From: Semisulcospira habei
Taxonomy: Eukaryota > Mollusca > Gastropoda > Semisulcospiridae
Reading direction: 5' to 3'
Assembly: GCA_036245525.1 (NCBI GenBank)
Contig: BTPG01000003.1
Span: forward strand, 161,503,260-161,567,259
DNA: 64,000 bases
Under the pieces are notes generated by a model that was not told the DNA's origin, searched no databases, and saw nothing but the letters and a program-made list of their open reading frames with translations. Shown piece by piece: positions 22,894 to 35,046 of the stretch. Positions within the stretch are counted from its first letter, which is position 1. Each line of letters begins with the position of its first letter. The position numbers were made by a program, and so were the translations under genes.

Positions 22894-22918
22894 GTGAATA
22901 CGATACAACGACAATAGA

Positions 22919-22978
22919 CATAGACCTCATTAGGCCTCAGTTGCGGGGGCTCAGGAGGATCTATGCCTCTCGCTGAGA
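22919..22978. repeat. H2 hairpin element
   Basis: agacctcattaggcctcag / gaggatctatgcctctcgct around gttgcgggggctc. Confidence 0.6.
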
Positions 22979-23040
22979 CCATTTTGTGTCCACATTGGCA
23001 AATTCGGACTTCAGAAACACAGTATGCGACCACTGGCAGT

Positions 23041-23195
23041 TAAGCGTTTAACTGATTCAGTCCCGAAACACCACAGCAAGACATGGATTGACCATGATAG
23101 TTCAAGGGTGGTGCCAGAATAGCTTGGCGACTATAGGCGCCATGCTATTCTGGCACCACCCTTGAACTATCATGGTCGATATGTCTCCTGAATTG
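23041..23195. repeat. H1 hairpin element (long stem)
   Basis: gaccatgatagttcaagggt / acccttgaactatcatggtc and ggtgccagaatagcttggcg / cgccatgctattctggcacc form a near-perfect stem of about 50 bp at 23080-23180; the left end ttaactgattcagtccc is the family end. Confidence 0.85.
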
Positions 23196-23369
23196 TAACA
23201 CAGTCCTCAGAGGACAACTTCAAAATTTGGGTATTTCGTACCTGGATACAATTGTTTAATGAACAATAGTTTCATTTCATTTGGGTTTCTAAAAATTATT
23301 TTTTTAATGAGAAACGTCACATCAAAGTTACTAGTGTGTACGCACAGCCGTTGATCACGAACATGTTTA

Positions 23370-23435
23370 TTTTAACTCATTCGGGACGAACGGCATCCGG
23401 ATACGCGGCTTAAGCCGTTCGTGTCGAATGAGTCA
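23370..23435. repeat. Short palindrome
   Basis: actcattcgggacgaacggc / gccgttcgtgtcgaatgagt with an 18-20-bp loop. A separate hairpin type from H1/H2. Confidence 0.7.
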
Positions 23436-23564
23436 ATGTTTTCTGATCATATCAGTCCGAGGTTTTTTGTTTTCTTTTATACGTGACCCGTTTCAGCATT
23501 TAGATGACGCCGTCTATTTCCTTGACAATTTATGTTTGTCAGTTCATACCGGATTTGTTATTGG

Positions 23565-24050
23565 GATGTTTATTTTTGTCTACCGTATTGAAAATCAGTA
23601 TGGTAGACTTTGAAATGGGGCTGGTCGGAGCACATTCCGGAGCATGCACATGACGTTTTTGGCGTGCGGGGCAGACATTCTGGCAAAGAAGATAAAAATG
23701 ACGTCAGACACGTCTAGCTACGTGTGTGTGTGTATGTGTGTGTGTGTGTGTGTGTGAGTGTGTGTGAGTGTGTGTGTGTATGTGTGTGTGTGTGTGTGTG
23801 AGACAGCGACTAGAGCCCACGTTTGAGGACGGACAAGCTTGAAATTTTAGGATATTGTCCATAAAAGAATTATCTCGAGACTTTTTTTCGATTTTTTAAA
23901 ATTAAGATGCTCATTGGCGAGAAAATGGCTTTTTCACAAAAACCGGTTGATCCACACTAGAGTCCGTAATTTTTCTTATTTTTACTAGATATTTTGCATA
24001 TAGCTAGATAAAAGGAAGATATTGAATGAGTTCGTTAACCAGCAATGTCG
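23565..24050. repeat. Dispersed repeat R2, copy 1, with internal (TG)n
   Basis: Shares with 26286-26832, in order: ctaccgtattgaaaat, ggtagactttgaaat-like, gacgtca, a (TG)n array, gacagcgactagagccc, aaaagaattatctcg, aaaaccggttgatcc, agagtccgtaattt, tagatattttgcatat and attgaatgagttcgtta. Confidence 0.8.
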
Positions 24051-24877
24051 TTCAGTCACTCCATTTTCCGACACTGTGATTGGTCAGCATCTAAAAATCG
24101 CAGGGGGTTCAATGCCCCAATGCCTACCTCCTAGAACATTGCCGTACCTGTAATTTGTAATCAGCTGTCCAATTCGCAATTCTAGTATCGCGCACGAATC
24201 TGTCCTAAGTCTTTCGTCTCGGAACGCTTTGATCAGGGCTGTCCGGAACCTTACGATCATACTGAAATAACCTGAAAACACAACGATCAATGGTGGTAGA
24301 CAATAAGGAAATAAAAGAAATGTACCTTATTTCGGCATGCCTCGAGCGGTGGGCACACTATAAAGTTCTACACAAATGTGTCGCAATTCAAACTCTAAAC
24401 TGAGGACAGCTCAAAAATTTCCATTGTCAGTGCTCCATGTCAGCACATATGCTGTCAGGTTAGAAAGCAGACTGTTGCCACTTGTGCAGTAAGATAGAAA
24501 GACAAATAAATAAAGAAAATGTGACATATCTATGACATTTCAGTTTTTTTTTAAATAAAAAAGATCGAGTCATTGTTGAATGCGTGTATGAGCTCAGTAC
24601 TGGTTGGCGAAAGATGCCAATAATACATGCTTCACTGATGACGGTACGAAATCAGTGAGACCTACCGTATATCCAGTCGCTTGCCACGCAGTCCTGCGTG
24701 CAAAATTTAGAAGTTCTATCACTTAAACCCAATGAGAAAAGTCCGCACTTGATTGGTACAGATCCTGATATTGTCACTGCTGCTTAGAAGCAGCACCGCT
24801 GGTAAACGTTTGAAATTCAAGCGGCAAAAATGAAGCACGACCGGGCATGGTAGCCTATTCACAAAGAGTCGCGTCAA
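24051..24877. other. No gene seen
   Basis: Non-coding, mixed composition, no supported ORF or repeat within the window. Confidence 0.4.
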
Positions 24878-25259
24878 CACCCGGGTCTGCCCTGGGGGAC
24901 TTGGGTGGGGTTAACTACTTTTTAGTTCCCAGGGTCACCCTGGTCAGCCCCACAGGGTGGGTTTTCTTCTCTATTCTGGGGCATGTGTTTCTGTCTGCCC
25001 TTGGTCCATTCACCTGTATTTACCTTTTTTAAACTCTCCCTACTGTCTGCGGTGCCTGTAGCTCTTGATCTTGGATGTGTGTTGCTAAATGGTCTTAGCT
25101 TTATTTAGGCCCCATGTCGTAGGTTTATTTAACGTATTGGACCGGCTGGCGACATACATTCAATATTCTGTTTAGTTGTTTTTTTTTCACAAGCAGTGCA
25201 GGCACGTCCTGAGAAAGCCTTGTTGCTGTCGGGACGTTAAGCAATGTACCATCAATCAA
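24878..25259 (+). mobile_element. R1 retroposon, copy g (only plus-strand copy)
   Basis: Reads acccgggtctgccctggggg at the 5' end and gggacgttaagcaatgtacc plus atcaatcaac at the 3' end. This gives the forward orientation of the family. The duplicated target is not clear (perhaps tcaac). Confidence 0.85.
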
Positions 25260-25371
25260 CCCGCAAATACAGTCTGACGTCAGAAATATTTGGCGTTTTA
25301 CTCCTCACGTCAGACAAACATTCGAAGCTTCAAAAAGTGCGTAATTTAGACTGAACGTCAATGGCATTGAA

Positions 25372-25520
25372 CCGTCTGTGTTGGGGTACTTCGAGGGTTA
25401 CATCGTGATTTGTAGTCATCTGAGTATCAGACCAACGCTCCTTCGGCGTGTCGGTCTGATAATCATCTTCATCGGACTACAATAACCCTCGAAGTAACCC
25501 AACACAGACGGTTCAATGCT
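25372..25520. repeat. Long inverted repeat (~70-bp arms)
   Basis: cattgaaccgtctgtgttgg pairs with ccaacacagacggttcaatg; further in, acttcgagggttac, tgtagtc and atcagacc pair with their complements around cgctccttcggcg. A MITE-like foldback. Confidence 0.85.
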
Positions 25521-25677
25521 TAATTGTACCTCTAGTACTTTTTGAGTGATAATTAAATATTTTGTCGAATAAATATGTTTTCACGTTTTTGGGATTAATT
25601 TCACGAATTATTTGGGTTAATCTTAAAACAATTGAACCATTTTTACGGGAAAAAATCTTATTATAAATATTAATAAT

Positions 25678-26015
25678 CGCATGATTTTTCATATACGGTA
25701 TTTACATAAGCCTACGGTTTGCCTCGGCTGTCGGATACGATTAGGTGAATTGGGTCCTGTATGCCCTAGGTGTGAAAATCAGACAATTTTCTGCACCAAT
25801 TTTTCGGAGTCATTTGTAAAACAGCTAACATAACTAATTTTTCTTTTACGAAAAAAGCTATCTTCTCATTAATACCCGCATGATTTCAGTTTTCATAAGC
25901 AGTGTTTGCATAAGCCTGCTATTTGTCACGGCCCTGGAGTAGGATTAGGTCAAATCGTGACCTGTAAGCTCTAGGCGTGAAAATCAGCAAGAAAATTGCA
26001 CAGTTGATCCTATAG
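25678..26015. repeat. Diverged tandem duplication, unit ~200 bp
   Basis: cgcatgattt, cataagcct, aggattaggt, ctaggtgtgaaaatcag and attttctgcacc in the first unit recur in order as cgcatgattt, cataagcct, aggattaggt, ctaggcgtgaaaatcag and aaaattgcac in the second (about 25877-26010). Confidence 0.65.
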
Positions 26016-26170
26016 ACACTGTTATTCTTCTTCAGAATAGCTATGCTACGCCAGACCACAGAGCTTACGAAGCGCCGTGTGTCCGTCATTATGATTTGTG
26101 TCATAGTGCGTCGACGTGTGTGTTGATCAGAGGTTGGCTTAGAGAGGAGGAACGTTTTAGAGAGGAGGGA

Positions 26171-26832
<662 letters not shown>

Positions 26833-27217
26833 ACTTCAACTTTTTTTGAATGATAGTTAATTCATTTGTGAAAATGTTCGAACCACGTTTCACTCCCACC
26901 AAAGAGTCAGCCCTGGAAGCGGATTGCGTGGAAGAGACCAGTGCGTGCCTTTCGCGACTCCGACGGCAATGACAGTGACGTAAAAGAGTCAAACATGTCA
27001 TTGTTGTACAATGTTCCTAAATAACGCAAAGCACGAAAATTCAGTGTTATTTAGTATGTGTCTTGGTCGAAACAATGTGGCTCTCTGTTTCCGACAATTT
27101 GATTAGGAAGACAGTCTGTGGCTACACGGCCAGCCCACCCGCATGTCCTAAACTGGCGCCATGTGTGTCAGTCTTTGTGCGGCCGATCGGAGGGTAGGGT
27201 GGGTTAGGGTGGAGAGC

Positions 27218-27322
27218 GATGGATCAGAAGGATAAGCTTAAAAAATAGTAACAACTCTGAATGTTCCTAAAGAAAGTCGCGTGTGAGCTCAAAACAATAC
27301 GGTAGACTTTGGGATGAAATCT
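27218..27322. repeat. Dispersed repeat R2, leading part, copy 3
   Basis: Matches 26171-26275 with few differences (aacaactctgaatgttccta, gagct.aaacaatacggtag). Confidence 0.75.
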
Positions 27323-27459
27323 CATCTTGTTTTTAATGAAAGCTGCGGAAATTGTTTGGGGGTGACCGACACACAGAGCGCTGTGAATGTAACTCAGTCC
27401 CCCTCCCAAACGTCTTACCGTGTACTGATAAATTTGTTCCCGGCACCTTTTTATTTCAG

Positions 27460-27539
27460 GTGCAGTCGAAAAGCAGTGGCATACCGAGAGGCTGCTGAAG
27501 ACAGTGCGGAATCAACTGATAGTGAAAGTAGCTTTAAAG
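27460..27539 (+). other. Candidate internal exon (80 nt)
   Basis: Preceded by a good acceptor (ttttatttcag) and followed by a consensus donor (AAAG|GTAAGT). One frame encodes CSRKAVAYREAAEDSAESTD and SESSFK, acidic at its end. No partner exon was found on either side, so this is a weak call. Confidence 0.3.
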
Positions 27540-28821
27540 GTAAGTACATTAACCCCCTTTTCATGCGTGACCGGTACTGTGTTTACATTACTGAACACTG
27601 AGCAGTGGTGACGTGACTGCGTGCATAAGGGTGTTAACGAGTGTACTGATACTCCACCGATAATAAACTATACAGTTCATAGTATTTACTATACTGATAC
27701 AATGCGTAGTGACTGCCAGAAAACGCAAAATGATTCCGAAACTGAATTGACCAGCCTATGCATGGTGAAACGGAAGTCCCGGAAAGCCGCGATGTTTTTT
27801 CCCTAAAATCATTCGTGAAAAATGTTATTCAGTCTAATTGTGTTTACCGGTTCTATGGGCTTATTATAGTTTGTTTGTGGTATTTGGAATGCCGGCAGCA
27901 AAACATTATCTACGTCAGTGTGGCGGCCGCCGGATTACCGGCTTTGTCCGGCACTACCGTACTTTAGTCGGAGTAGAGACTCAGTGACGTATTTTGTTCA
28001 TCATAAAAAATAGCATGGGGAAACCGGTCAGTATCATCTGGCCAATCGTTGAGTGGGAGGTGTGATGTAATTTTGTTTAAGTGATTTTCGGGTTTCTCAG
28101 ATCTGAAATGATGTGGATCAGTGTTTATAAAAATAAAAAAAAAATCATTCAATTTTGCTAAGCGTACCCATATGGATGTGCGCCGCGCACTAACTAGGCA
28201 ATCACGCTTACTGGGTGCCCGGACAGCCGGTATGCCGGCCGTACACAATCAGCATTTAACACAATATTCAGTACCCCGATCAGTCTTGTATCCAGTCTGA
28301 CAAGTACAAATATTGACTAACTTGCAGATATCGATGGCTTTCCGAACCCCTGGGTGATCCCACGTGCCAGCCTCAAGACCGCCATGGACCCGCGGACACT
28401 GCTTTGGGTTGATCCGGCAACTGAACTGCAGACAGACTGACCTTCTCACCGGCGCCGACCAATACCTAACCGCATTTCCTTGACCTGCTTGTCGGCCACC
28501 GCTACTATGTTTACTGGCAGTACTTTAAGTACTGACCATAAGTACAGTACTGCCTGGCGGTTTCTTGCACTGCACCGATATAGCTGCGGAAGTGTCGTGT
28601 AGCGGCGTTGCCGCAACACTCTTTTTGCGGTTATGAAAGCGGGGCACCTTGATAGCATATACTTCGTTCGCTTCGAAACTGCCGATAACCGTGCCATTCA
28701 GTCACAGTTTACTCAACGACTATGACGCTGGTAGAAGTTGACCTTTCATATGACCCTGAAAGTCTATGCAGCATATTGTTTTTTTTTTCTCATTAAAAAG
28801 TGACTTACTGAAGTTATTTAT
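27540..28821. other. No supported gene
   Basis: Short ORFs on both strands without family features. I see no repeat shared with the rest of the window. Confidence 0.4.
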
Positions 28822-30216
28822 AGTGAATGTGTGAAGTATAATCACAGCACTGAAACAGCCCTTCTACATATCCTAAACGACCTGCTTCTCTCCACTGACT
28901 CTGGCAACATCTCCCTTCTTACGCTACTCGATGTCTCTGCCGCCTTCGACACCATAGACCACTCTATCCTCCTCCACCGCCTTCACCACTCCTTTGGCAT
29001 CTCTGACTCTGCTCACTCCTGGGTTCTCTCCTACCTCTCCGACAGACAGCAGTCCGTCACCATCGACGGCGTCTCCTCCAACCCAGTCAGGCTCTCCTGC
29101 GGCGTTCCACAGCGGTCCGTCCTGGGCCCGGTCCTTTTCACACTCTACACCTCTCCCCTGTCCAACATCATCCAGTCTCACCACATTCACCACCACCTCT
29201 ACGTTGACGACTCACAACTACTAGACAAAGACAAACTCGACAACACTCAGACACTACTGACTCTCACGGCTGACTGCTATGAAGACGTGAAAAACTGGAT
29301 GACAGCAAACAAGCTCAAACTGAACGACGACAAAACGGAAGCCATGCTGGTAGGCACTCGCCAGAAACTTTCCCAGCTCCCTCCCTCTCTCCTGACTCGA
29401 CAGCACCCCCATCTCCCTCTCTGACTCGGTCAAGAACCTTGGCGTTATCCTCGATTCCTCTCTTTCCATGACCAGCTTCGTCTCCGCCACGGCCCAGGCA
29501 TGTTATTTCCACCTCCGCCGAATCAGTCAGATAAGAAAATACCTCACTACCGAAGCTGCCACCAAACTCGCTGTCTCTCTCATCTTATCTCGCATCGACT
29601 ACTGCAACTCTCTCCTTTCCGGCCTTCCTCACTCCATCACTCTCACTCTCCAGCGCGTCCAGAACAATGCTGCCCGCCTCGTCCTCAGAAAGAAAAAATC
29701 CGACCACATCACTCCCCTGCTCAAGCTCCTTCACTGGCTCCCCATCCCCCAACGCATCCAATACAAGATTCTGTCTCTCTGCTACAAATCCCTGAACAAC
29801 TACGCTCCTACCTATCTCTCCAACTTACTTCACCCCTACACTCCTTCTCGCTCCCTCCGCTCCGCCTCCAACCCTCTCCGCCTCCTCATCCCCCGCACCA
29901 AACTCAGCACTTTCGGCCCCCGCTCCTTCTCAGTATACGGTCCATCCACCTGGAACACTCTCCCACTCTCTCTCCGTCAGAAACACTCTCTCTCCTCCTT
30001 CCAGTCCGCCCTCAAAACTCACCTCTTTCAACAGTTCTAGCACTATATCACCACACTCCCCACCCCAAGCTGACTGTCGTAATGTATTTTCACTATTTGT
30101 GGTACGTGAGTCATTGTCTAAAGCGTGCGCATGCGTGTGCGAGTTGTGAGTGCGCGCTTAGAGTTATAATTATTATAAAATAAGCGCATTATAAATACCG
30201 TAATTATTATTATTTA
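28822..30216 (+). mobile_element. L2-like LINE, 5'-truncated RT
   Basis: Starts in the RT domain (NHSTETALLHILNDLL) and carries LLDVSAAFDTIDHSILLHRL, GVPQRSVLGPVLFTLY (Gly changed to Arg in the usual GVPQGS), the catalytic YVDD at about 29202, and after a one-base frameshift near 29395 the block SRIDYCNSLLSGLP to a stop at 30038-30040. The 3' end is aagcgcattataaataccg plus a (TTA)n-like tail. Coding bias is strongly C-rich, unlike the surrounding DNA. This Ser-Ala-Ala-Phe-Asp type is usual for the L2/CR1 group. No target duplication was found. Confidence 0.85.
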
Positions 30217-30281
30217 TTACAACCGCTGATAACAATGAACATTCAGTTATCACATGAAAAATATACAGTGTGTAATTACTG

Positions 30282-30594
30282 AGGTTGGTTAGTTCGTGGT
30301 TTAACGTCCACGGCACCGAAGTGATAGTGACGGTCCTGACGGGCGGGTTATATATTGCCTATGGCCGGAGTACGACCTGAACACTGACCACTGAATTCAG
30401 GTGCACTGCAACTGTGCCTCTTTGATTTACCAGGACCTTTCAACGGGCATGCTACCGACTCGACCAAGGCCGTCATTTTCCCCTGGATTGCGAGTCCAGC
30501 TGCAGGCAGGGCCGGGACTGACGGGGACTCAGTCGAGCCCATGACCCTGCGATTCCCTTCGCTTTCTTGCTCCGACGCTTAACCACCTGAGCTA
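30282..30594 (-). mobile_element. tRNA-type SINE
   Basis: The minus strand begins atagctcaggtggttaagcg, an A-box-like head, followed by a degenerate B-box (gggctcgactgagtcc), and ends ggacgttaaaccacgaacta plus accaacc. The ~310-bp length, head and tail fit a SINE. Its right edge meets the Tc1-like element. Confidence 0.65.
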
Positions 30595-30596
30595 TA

Positions 30597-32160
30597 CTAA
30601 TGGTCAAACCATACTAATGTGTCAACACCACACACTAATGTAACAATACTTGGAGTAAGTACTTTGCTAATTTATTGAATTCCATTTAAGTTTTGAGTAA
30701 ATCAAGCAATTGTAACAAAAGCAGTACGTTAGAATGTTCACCCACCCTTCATTTGAAAAGTAACACAAGACTGGTCCAGTCAGTAGCAAGTGTACCCACC
30801 GTTTGCAGCCAAGCATTCAACGCAGCGTTGACGCATGGAGTTCACCAGGGTTCGGAGAACATGTTGTTGGGATCGCTTCCCACTCTTGATGCAGGAACTG
30901 AGTCAGCTGGGGGACGCCTTGAGGTGGGGGGTGGTTGCTGACTACACGTTGCCCCAGCACTTTCCAGAGGTGCTCGATGGGAGCCAGATCAAGTGAACGA
31001 GCTGGCCACTCCATCCTCATGATGCCCCGTTGCTCAAGGTACTCATCCAGCACCCGGGCGCGATGAGGTCGAGCGTTGTTGTCCTGCAGAACAGCGGCAT
31101 GGTCGCCTATGGCTTGGAGAGCTGGCTGGATGAGGGGCTGCACGATCTCGTCCCGATAGCGCAGTCCAGTCAAGGTGCCTCTCGGATGACGGGGAGGGGT
31201 CCTACCTTCCCTGTTGAAGCTTGCCCGGACCATGACTGAGCCTCCTCAGTAGCGATCCATCCGTGAATCGATCGCCCTGGCGTCTCCAGACCCTCACCCT
31301 GCCGTCGTTGAAAGACACAGTGAACCGTGACTCATCAGTAAACAGAACCTGAGTCCACTGGAATCTGTTCCACCTCGCATGTTGACGACAACAGGCAACC
31401 CGGACTCTGCGATGAGCCGGAGTGAGGGGTATACTACTCACTGCTGTTCTGCATGAAGCCGGGCCAGTTTCGCGCAGACGTCGGCAGACTGTGCTTCTGC
31501 TGACGTTAACGTTTGCAGCTTGCATCAGTTGACGTCGCAGAGTGGTTGACGTGACAGTTCGGTCGCGCAGAGCCGCCCGCAGAGCTATCTGTCCTCCCTT
31601 CTGCGGGTGCAGCGCGGGCGTCCTGAGCAGGGTCGTCGTTCTGCCCTTCCAGTTTCTTGGAATCGTGTCAGCAGCCACTGGACCACGGAATGGGACCCAA
31701 GACGTCTCCCAACTTCTCGTCCGGAAATTCCATCCTGCAGCCATGCGGCGCCCGGCTTTGATCTACTGGCGTTAGGCTTCGTCGTGGTGGCATGGTTAGG
31801 AAAGTGACAATTATGCCCCTACTGTACCGGTATTTGTAGCGAAACAGAAGTGCTCAGTGTTTACGATTGAGCCTTTAACACGTGCATCACGACTTTACCG
31901 AGTTTTTTTCACCTGCCTGCCTTTGGTACGCTTGCCAATATCGCACAGCACTTTTCACAAAAACTGACGATGTTTCACGTGCGGCATGTGACACGTTCGT
32001 GGAAATTGATGAATTGTTGTCTATTGTTCCGGTACAGTGGACTGTCCGAAGGTCAACTTTAAACCCATTTGGATCAAAAGAACATTGTATTTTATTAGCG
32101 TACTTGCGACGATAAACAATGACACAAAAAGTGGGGTGGCCCTTAAGTTTTGACCATTAG
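30597..32160. mobile_element. Tc1-like DNA transposon, complete ends, broken transposase
   Basis: Ends ctaatggtcaaa / tttgaccattag are inverted repeats with TA on both outer sides (30595-30596 and 32161-32162), 1564 bp in all. This matches the size, ends and TA target of Tc1/mariner elements. Confidence 0.9.
30820..31793 (-). pseudogene. Tc1-like DDE transposase, frameshifted
   Basis: Starts MPPRRSLTPVDQSRA at 31793, continues in broken frames through a helix-turn-helix region (TLRRQLMQAANVNVSRSTV and CRRLRETG) and the first catalytic block VLFTDESRFT, then shifts frame near 31230 to GTLTGLRYRDEI, the second block QDNNARPHRA and the third block DLAPIEHLW. Spacing from the second Asp to Glu is about 34-35 residues, as in Tc1. 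At least two frameshifts (N-terminal, about 31690-31750, and near 31230) make it non-functional. Confidence 0.9.
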
Positions 32161-34423
32161 TATATCAGTTTCAGACACTGTTGTACTATACGGAAATTTT
32201 GACCTGATGGAATTCCCTCTACAGTTATGGGTTCATCCCGAGAACTCACTGAACTGAGTGAGGGACTATTTTTAGCAGTAATTCTGCTTTCCCCCTTGAC
32301 AGCGGTTTTCGTCAAAAATCGTGTATCACGGCCCAAACTTGACTTTGCCTGTAAACATCGGAGTTATTCGCCGTTCAGTCTCGCCCAACTCTAAGGAAAG
32401 TGTCGCCGATATTTTACTGTTAAAAATAGCACAGGAAAACCCTCTGAGGGCGGCATTCTGACCACTCATTGAAGTCACGTGAATCAACGCCGGTTTGACG
32501 TAGTTAGACAAGTCAGGCTGTAGGGAGACTAAACTGAGGCACCTTGAATGAGCTAACCCTTGTAACCCCAAGGCCGCACTTCCTAAAATTGGAGGTGTCA
32601 CCTAACGACTATATACCAGTTGCAGGAGATGGATCTACTGACTTGGCAATTCCTGCATACTCAAAACTGCACTGCTATACTATGAGCGGCTAAGCAGGGA
32701 TGGTGGATCTGGAACTCCCAGGGGCGGACCTGGGGGGGTGGGTTACAGGGGTCATTCCCAGACCGGCCCCCCCCCCTCCCCCAACCCACTAAAGTCCCTT
32801 TTGGGAGTGTTTGGAACCACCCCAGTTGTTTGATATTTTGGCGAATGGTGAGAGTCTTAACACACACTCGCCACACATGTCTTCTCCCCCCCCCCCCCTC
32901 CCTCCCTTCCTCCTTGCCCGCTGTTCGATTTTTTTTCGGCCCTTCACTAGTGGAAGCAAGATCTAGCCGCGTCGGGGAGGCCTCAGTTTGTATCAGGCTG
33001 AAGGTCCGCCCTCGGAAACCAAAAGTTGGAACCGGCCCTCCCCCCAATCGAGGTAACTGATCCGTCACTGACTCCCCAACCCGATCCGCCCTTTCCGCAA
33101 GGCACGGTCAGTCATCAGTGAGCCATTTTTGTGTGAGATGACACATCTTCGCGTTCCGGGCTTAAATCATTCGCACTTACGGACATATAAATTTATGTAA
33201 TGTCTTTTTAACTTTCTTATACGTGCAACAAAACGAACATTGTACATACACTTTTTCATAATATAATAAAACTAAAAGAACATTTTCTCCCTAAGCTAAT
33301 CTACGGACGAAGTCGGAAGTATCCGAAAGTTGACGAATGGCGCCATTATGCTTGCAGTTCCAGTAGTCTGGCAGCTTGTTTTTCCGTAGGCTATCCTTGA
33401 ATCAGAAGACGGTGAACTAATTTTGTAAGTAAATTGGTGAACATTTATTAATAAACGAAATTAAGCCTGCGTTAGGAAGAAGGAATACCTTAAATAGAGG
33501 ATATTTGCTTTTTTGTTAGTGCATTTTCAAGCACGTTTGGCGGCCGCCCCATGGGCACTGCGTGACCTAACTGACCATGTGTTTAGGGGGCCTTGGATTT
33601 TTTTAGGCTTTGGGTCGTTCAAGCTAGACATCATCTAGTATATTTGGATAGGAATGTTTTAGTTATGGGTGAAGATAGTGTATTGTTTGTTATCTATTAT
33701 AAACTCAAATGATGAAGAGTGTTGCGGAAAATGTTTCAGTTATGTCCCTTGCGCTGCAGCCGGGAACTTTCGTTTTCCAATATCCAATTTTCCGGTTCGT
33801 GTTTACAGACTGAATTTACGATAAGAGCGCTGTGATGCAACCACGAACACATATTCAGGGGATTGAAAGACGGCAGTGGAATCACTTGTTCATTTAAAAA
33901 AGAAAAGTGCCTTAGATGGCCACTAACGCTGCATTGCCTTTTATAAATGTACCTACTTAAAGACAGTTTTTCAGACGGCATCAATAACAGTTTGCAAAAT
34001 CACAAAATGTGATCATAGCCTACCTTTTTTACTCTGGTAGACATATGGACTTGTTTTGTAGTCGTTTCCTATGTCAAATTTGGCCGTACCCATGCAAAAC
34101 AAAGGTTTTTGTACTGCTGCTGACAATTTTTCTAAGAGTTTTCATTCACACTAGTTTCAAAACTGAAATGGGTTTTCATACCGTCAAACACTTCAACAGA
34201 GGGTATAATTAAACCATCTTTACTGGTCATAAACCCATACATTTTGCCACAATAACGTGTACATTATTTAGTCATACACATCTGTTTATTACCTTGAATG
34301 TATTGAGTTCAGCATTTCTTTCATAAAATAGCATGAATGATTAAAAAAAAAAACCCAAACACCTGCAATCCTGTGTTCATTTTAGTTTCTTTATTGAACT
34401 AAGTTGAGTCACTCGTACAGGCA
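32161..34423. other. No gene seen; an H1 end and a C/G-rich repeat
   Basis: An H1 left end lies at about 32560-32640 (gtcacctaacgactatatacc, ttgcaggagatggatc). 32700-33060 is the C/G-rich repeat related to 17200-17640. The rest (33061-34423) shows nothing I can name. Confidence 0.45.
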
Positions 34424-35046
34424 ATAGCTCAGTTGTGGCACAGGTGCTTTTTAAGCCATAGTCTTCGAACTTGTCTCGGGGGTACTTTGTGGCAAGACCT
34501 TTCTAAATATCCCAATTTCAGTGACCTCTTTCAAAGGTCAAGGTCACAGAGGGTTCAGAAATGGGTCAAACATTACCAAATTTTTACAAAAATATTTTTT
34601 TCTCAATACTATTTTCAACTTCAAATCCAAACTTGGTACAGAGATATCTGATGGTAAGACCTTTCTATGCATTCTAATTTGGATGACCCCTTTGAAAGTT
34701 CAAGTGTCAAAAGGTCCAGAAATATGTGTAGGTAAAAAATAGCCATATTTTCATACAAAAAGTTTTTTTTGCTCTAATACTATCTTTAACTTCAGAACCA
34801 AACTTTGTACAGAGATACCTGATGGTAAGACCTTCCTGTGCATACTAATTTGGATGACCCCTCAGAAAGGTCAAGGGTGCAAGAGGTCCAGAAATATGTT
34901 AAAAAACAGCTGTATTTTCACAGGGTTTTTTTCTTCTCAAAAACTATTTTCAAATTCAGACCCAAACGTGGTACAGAGATAATTGATGGTAAAACCTTTC
35001 TGTGCATACTAATTTAGATGACCCCTCAAAAACGTCAAGGGTGCCA
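34424..35046 (+). repeat. Pearl-like element, left end and tandem core units
   Basis: After a left end (cttcgaacttgtctcggggg, tggcaagacctttctaaat) there are about four diverged ~165-bp units marked by ttggtacagagata.ctgatggtaa, tgcatactaatttggatgac and gtcaagggt. No coding capacity. Similar elements are at 37.96, 43.5 and 50.0 kb. Confidence 0.75.

Noticed and set aside
28249..28697. Two minus-strand ORFs with several Cys (66 and 83 codons)
   Set aside because: No splice sites, repeats or family pattern support them.
29500..30183. 227-codon Pro/Ser/His-rich ORF
   Set aside because: Out-of-frame shadow of the C-rich L2-like RT coding sequence.
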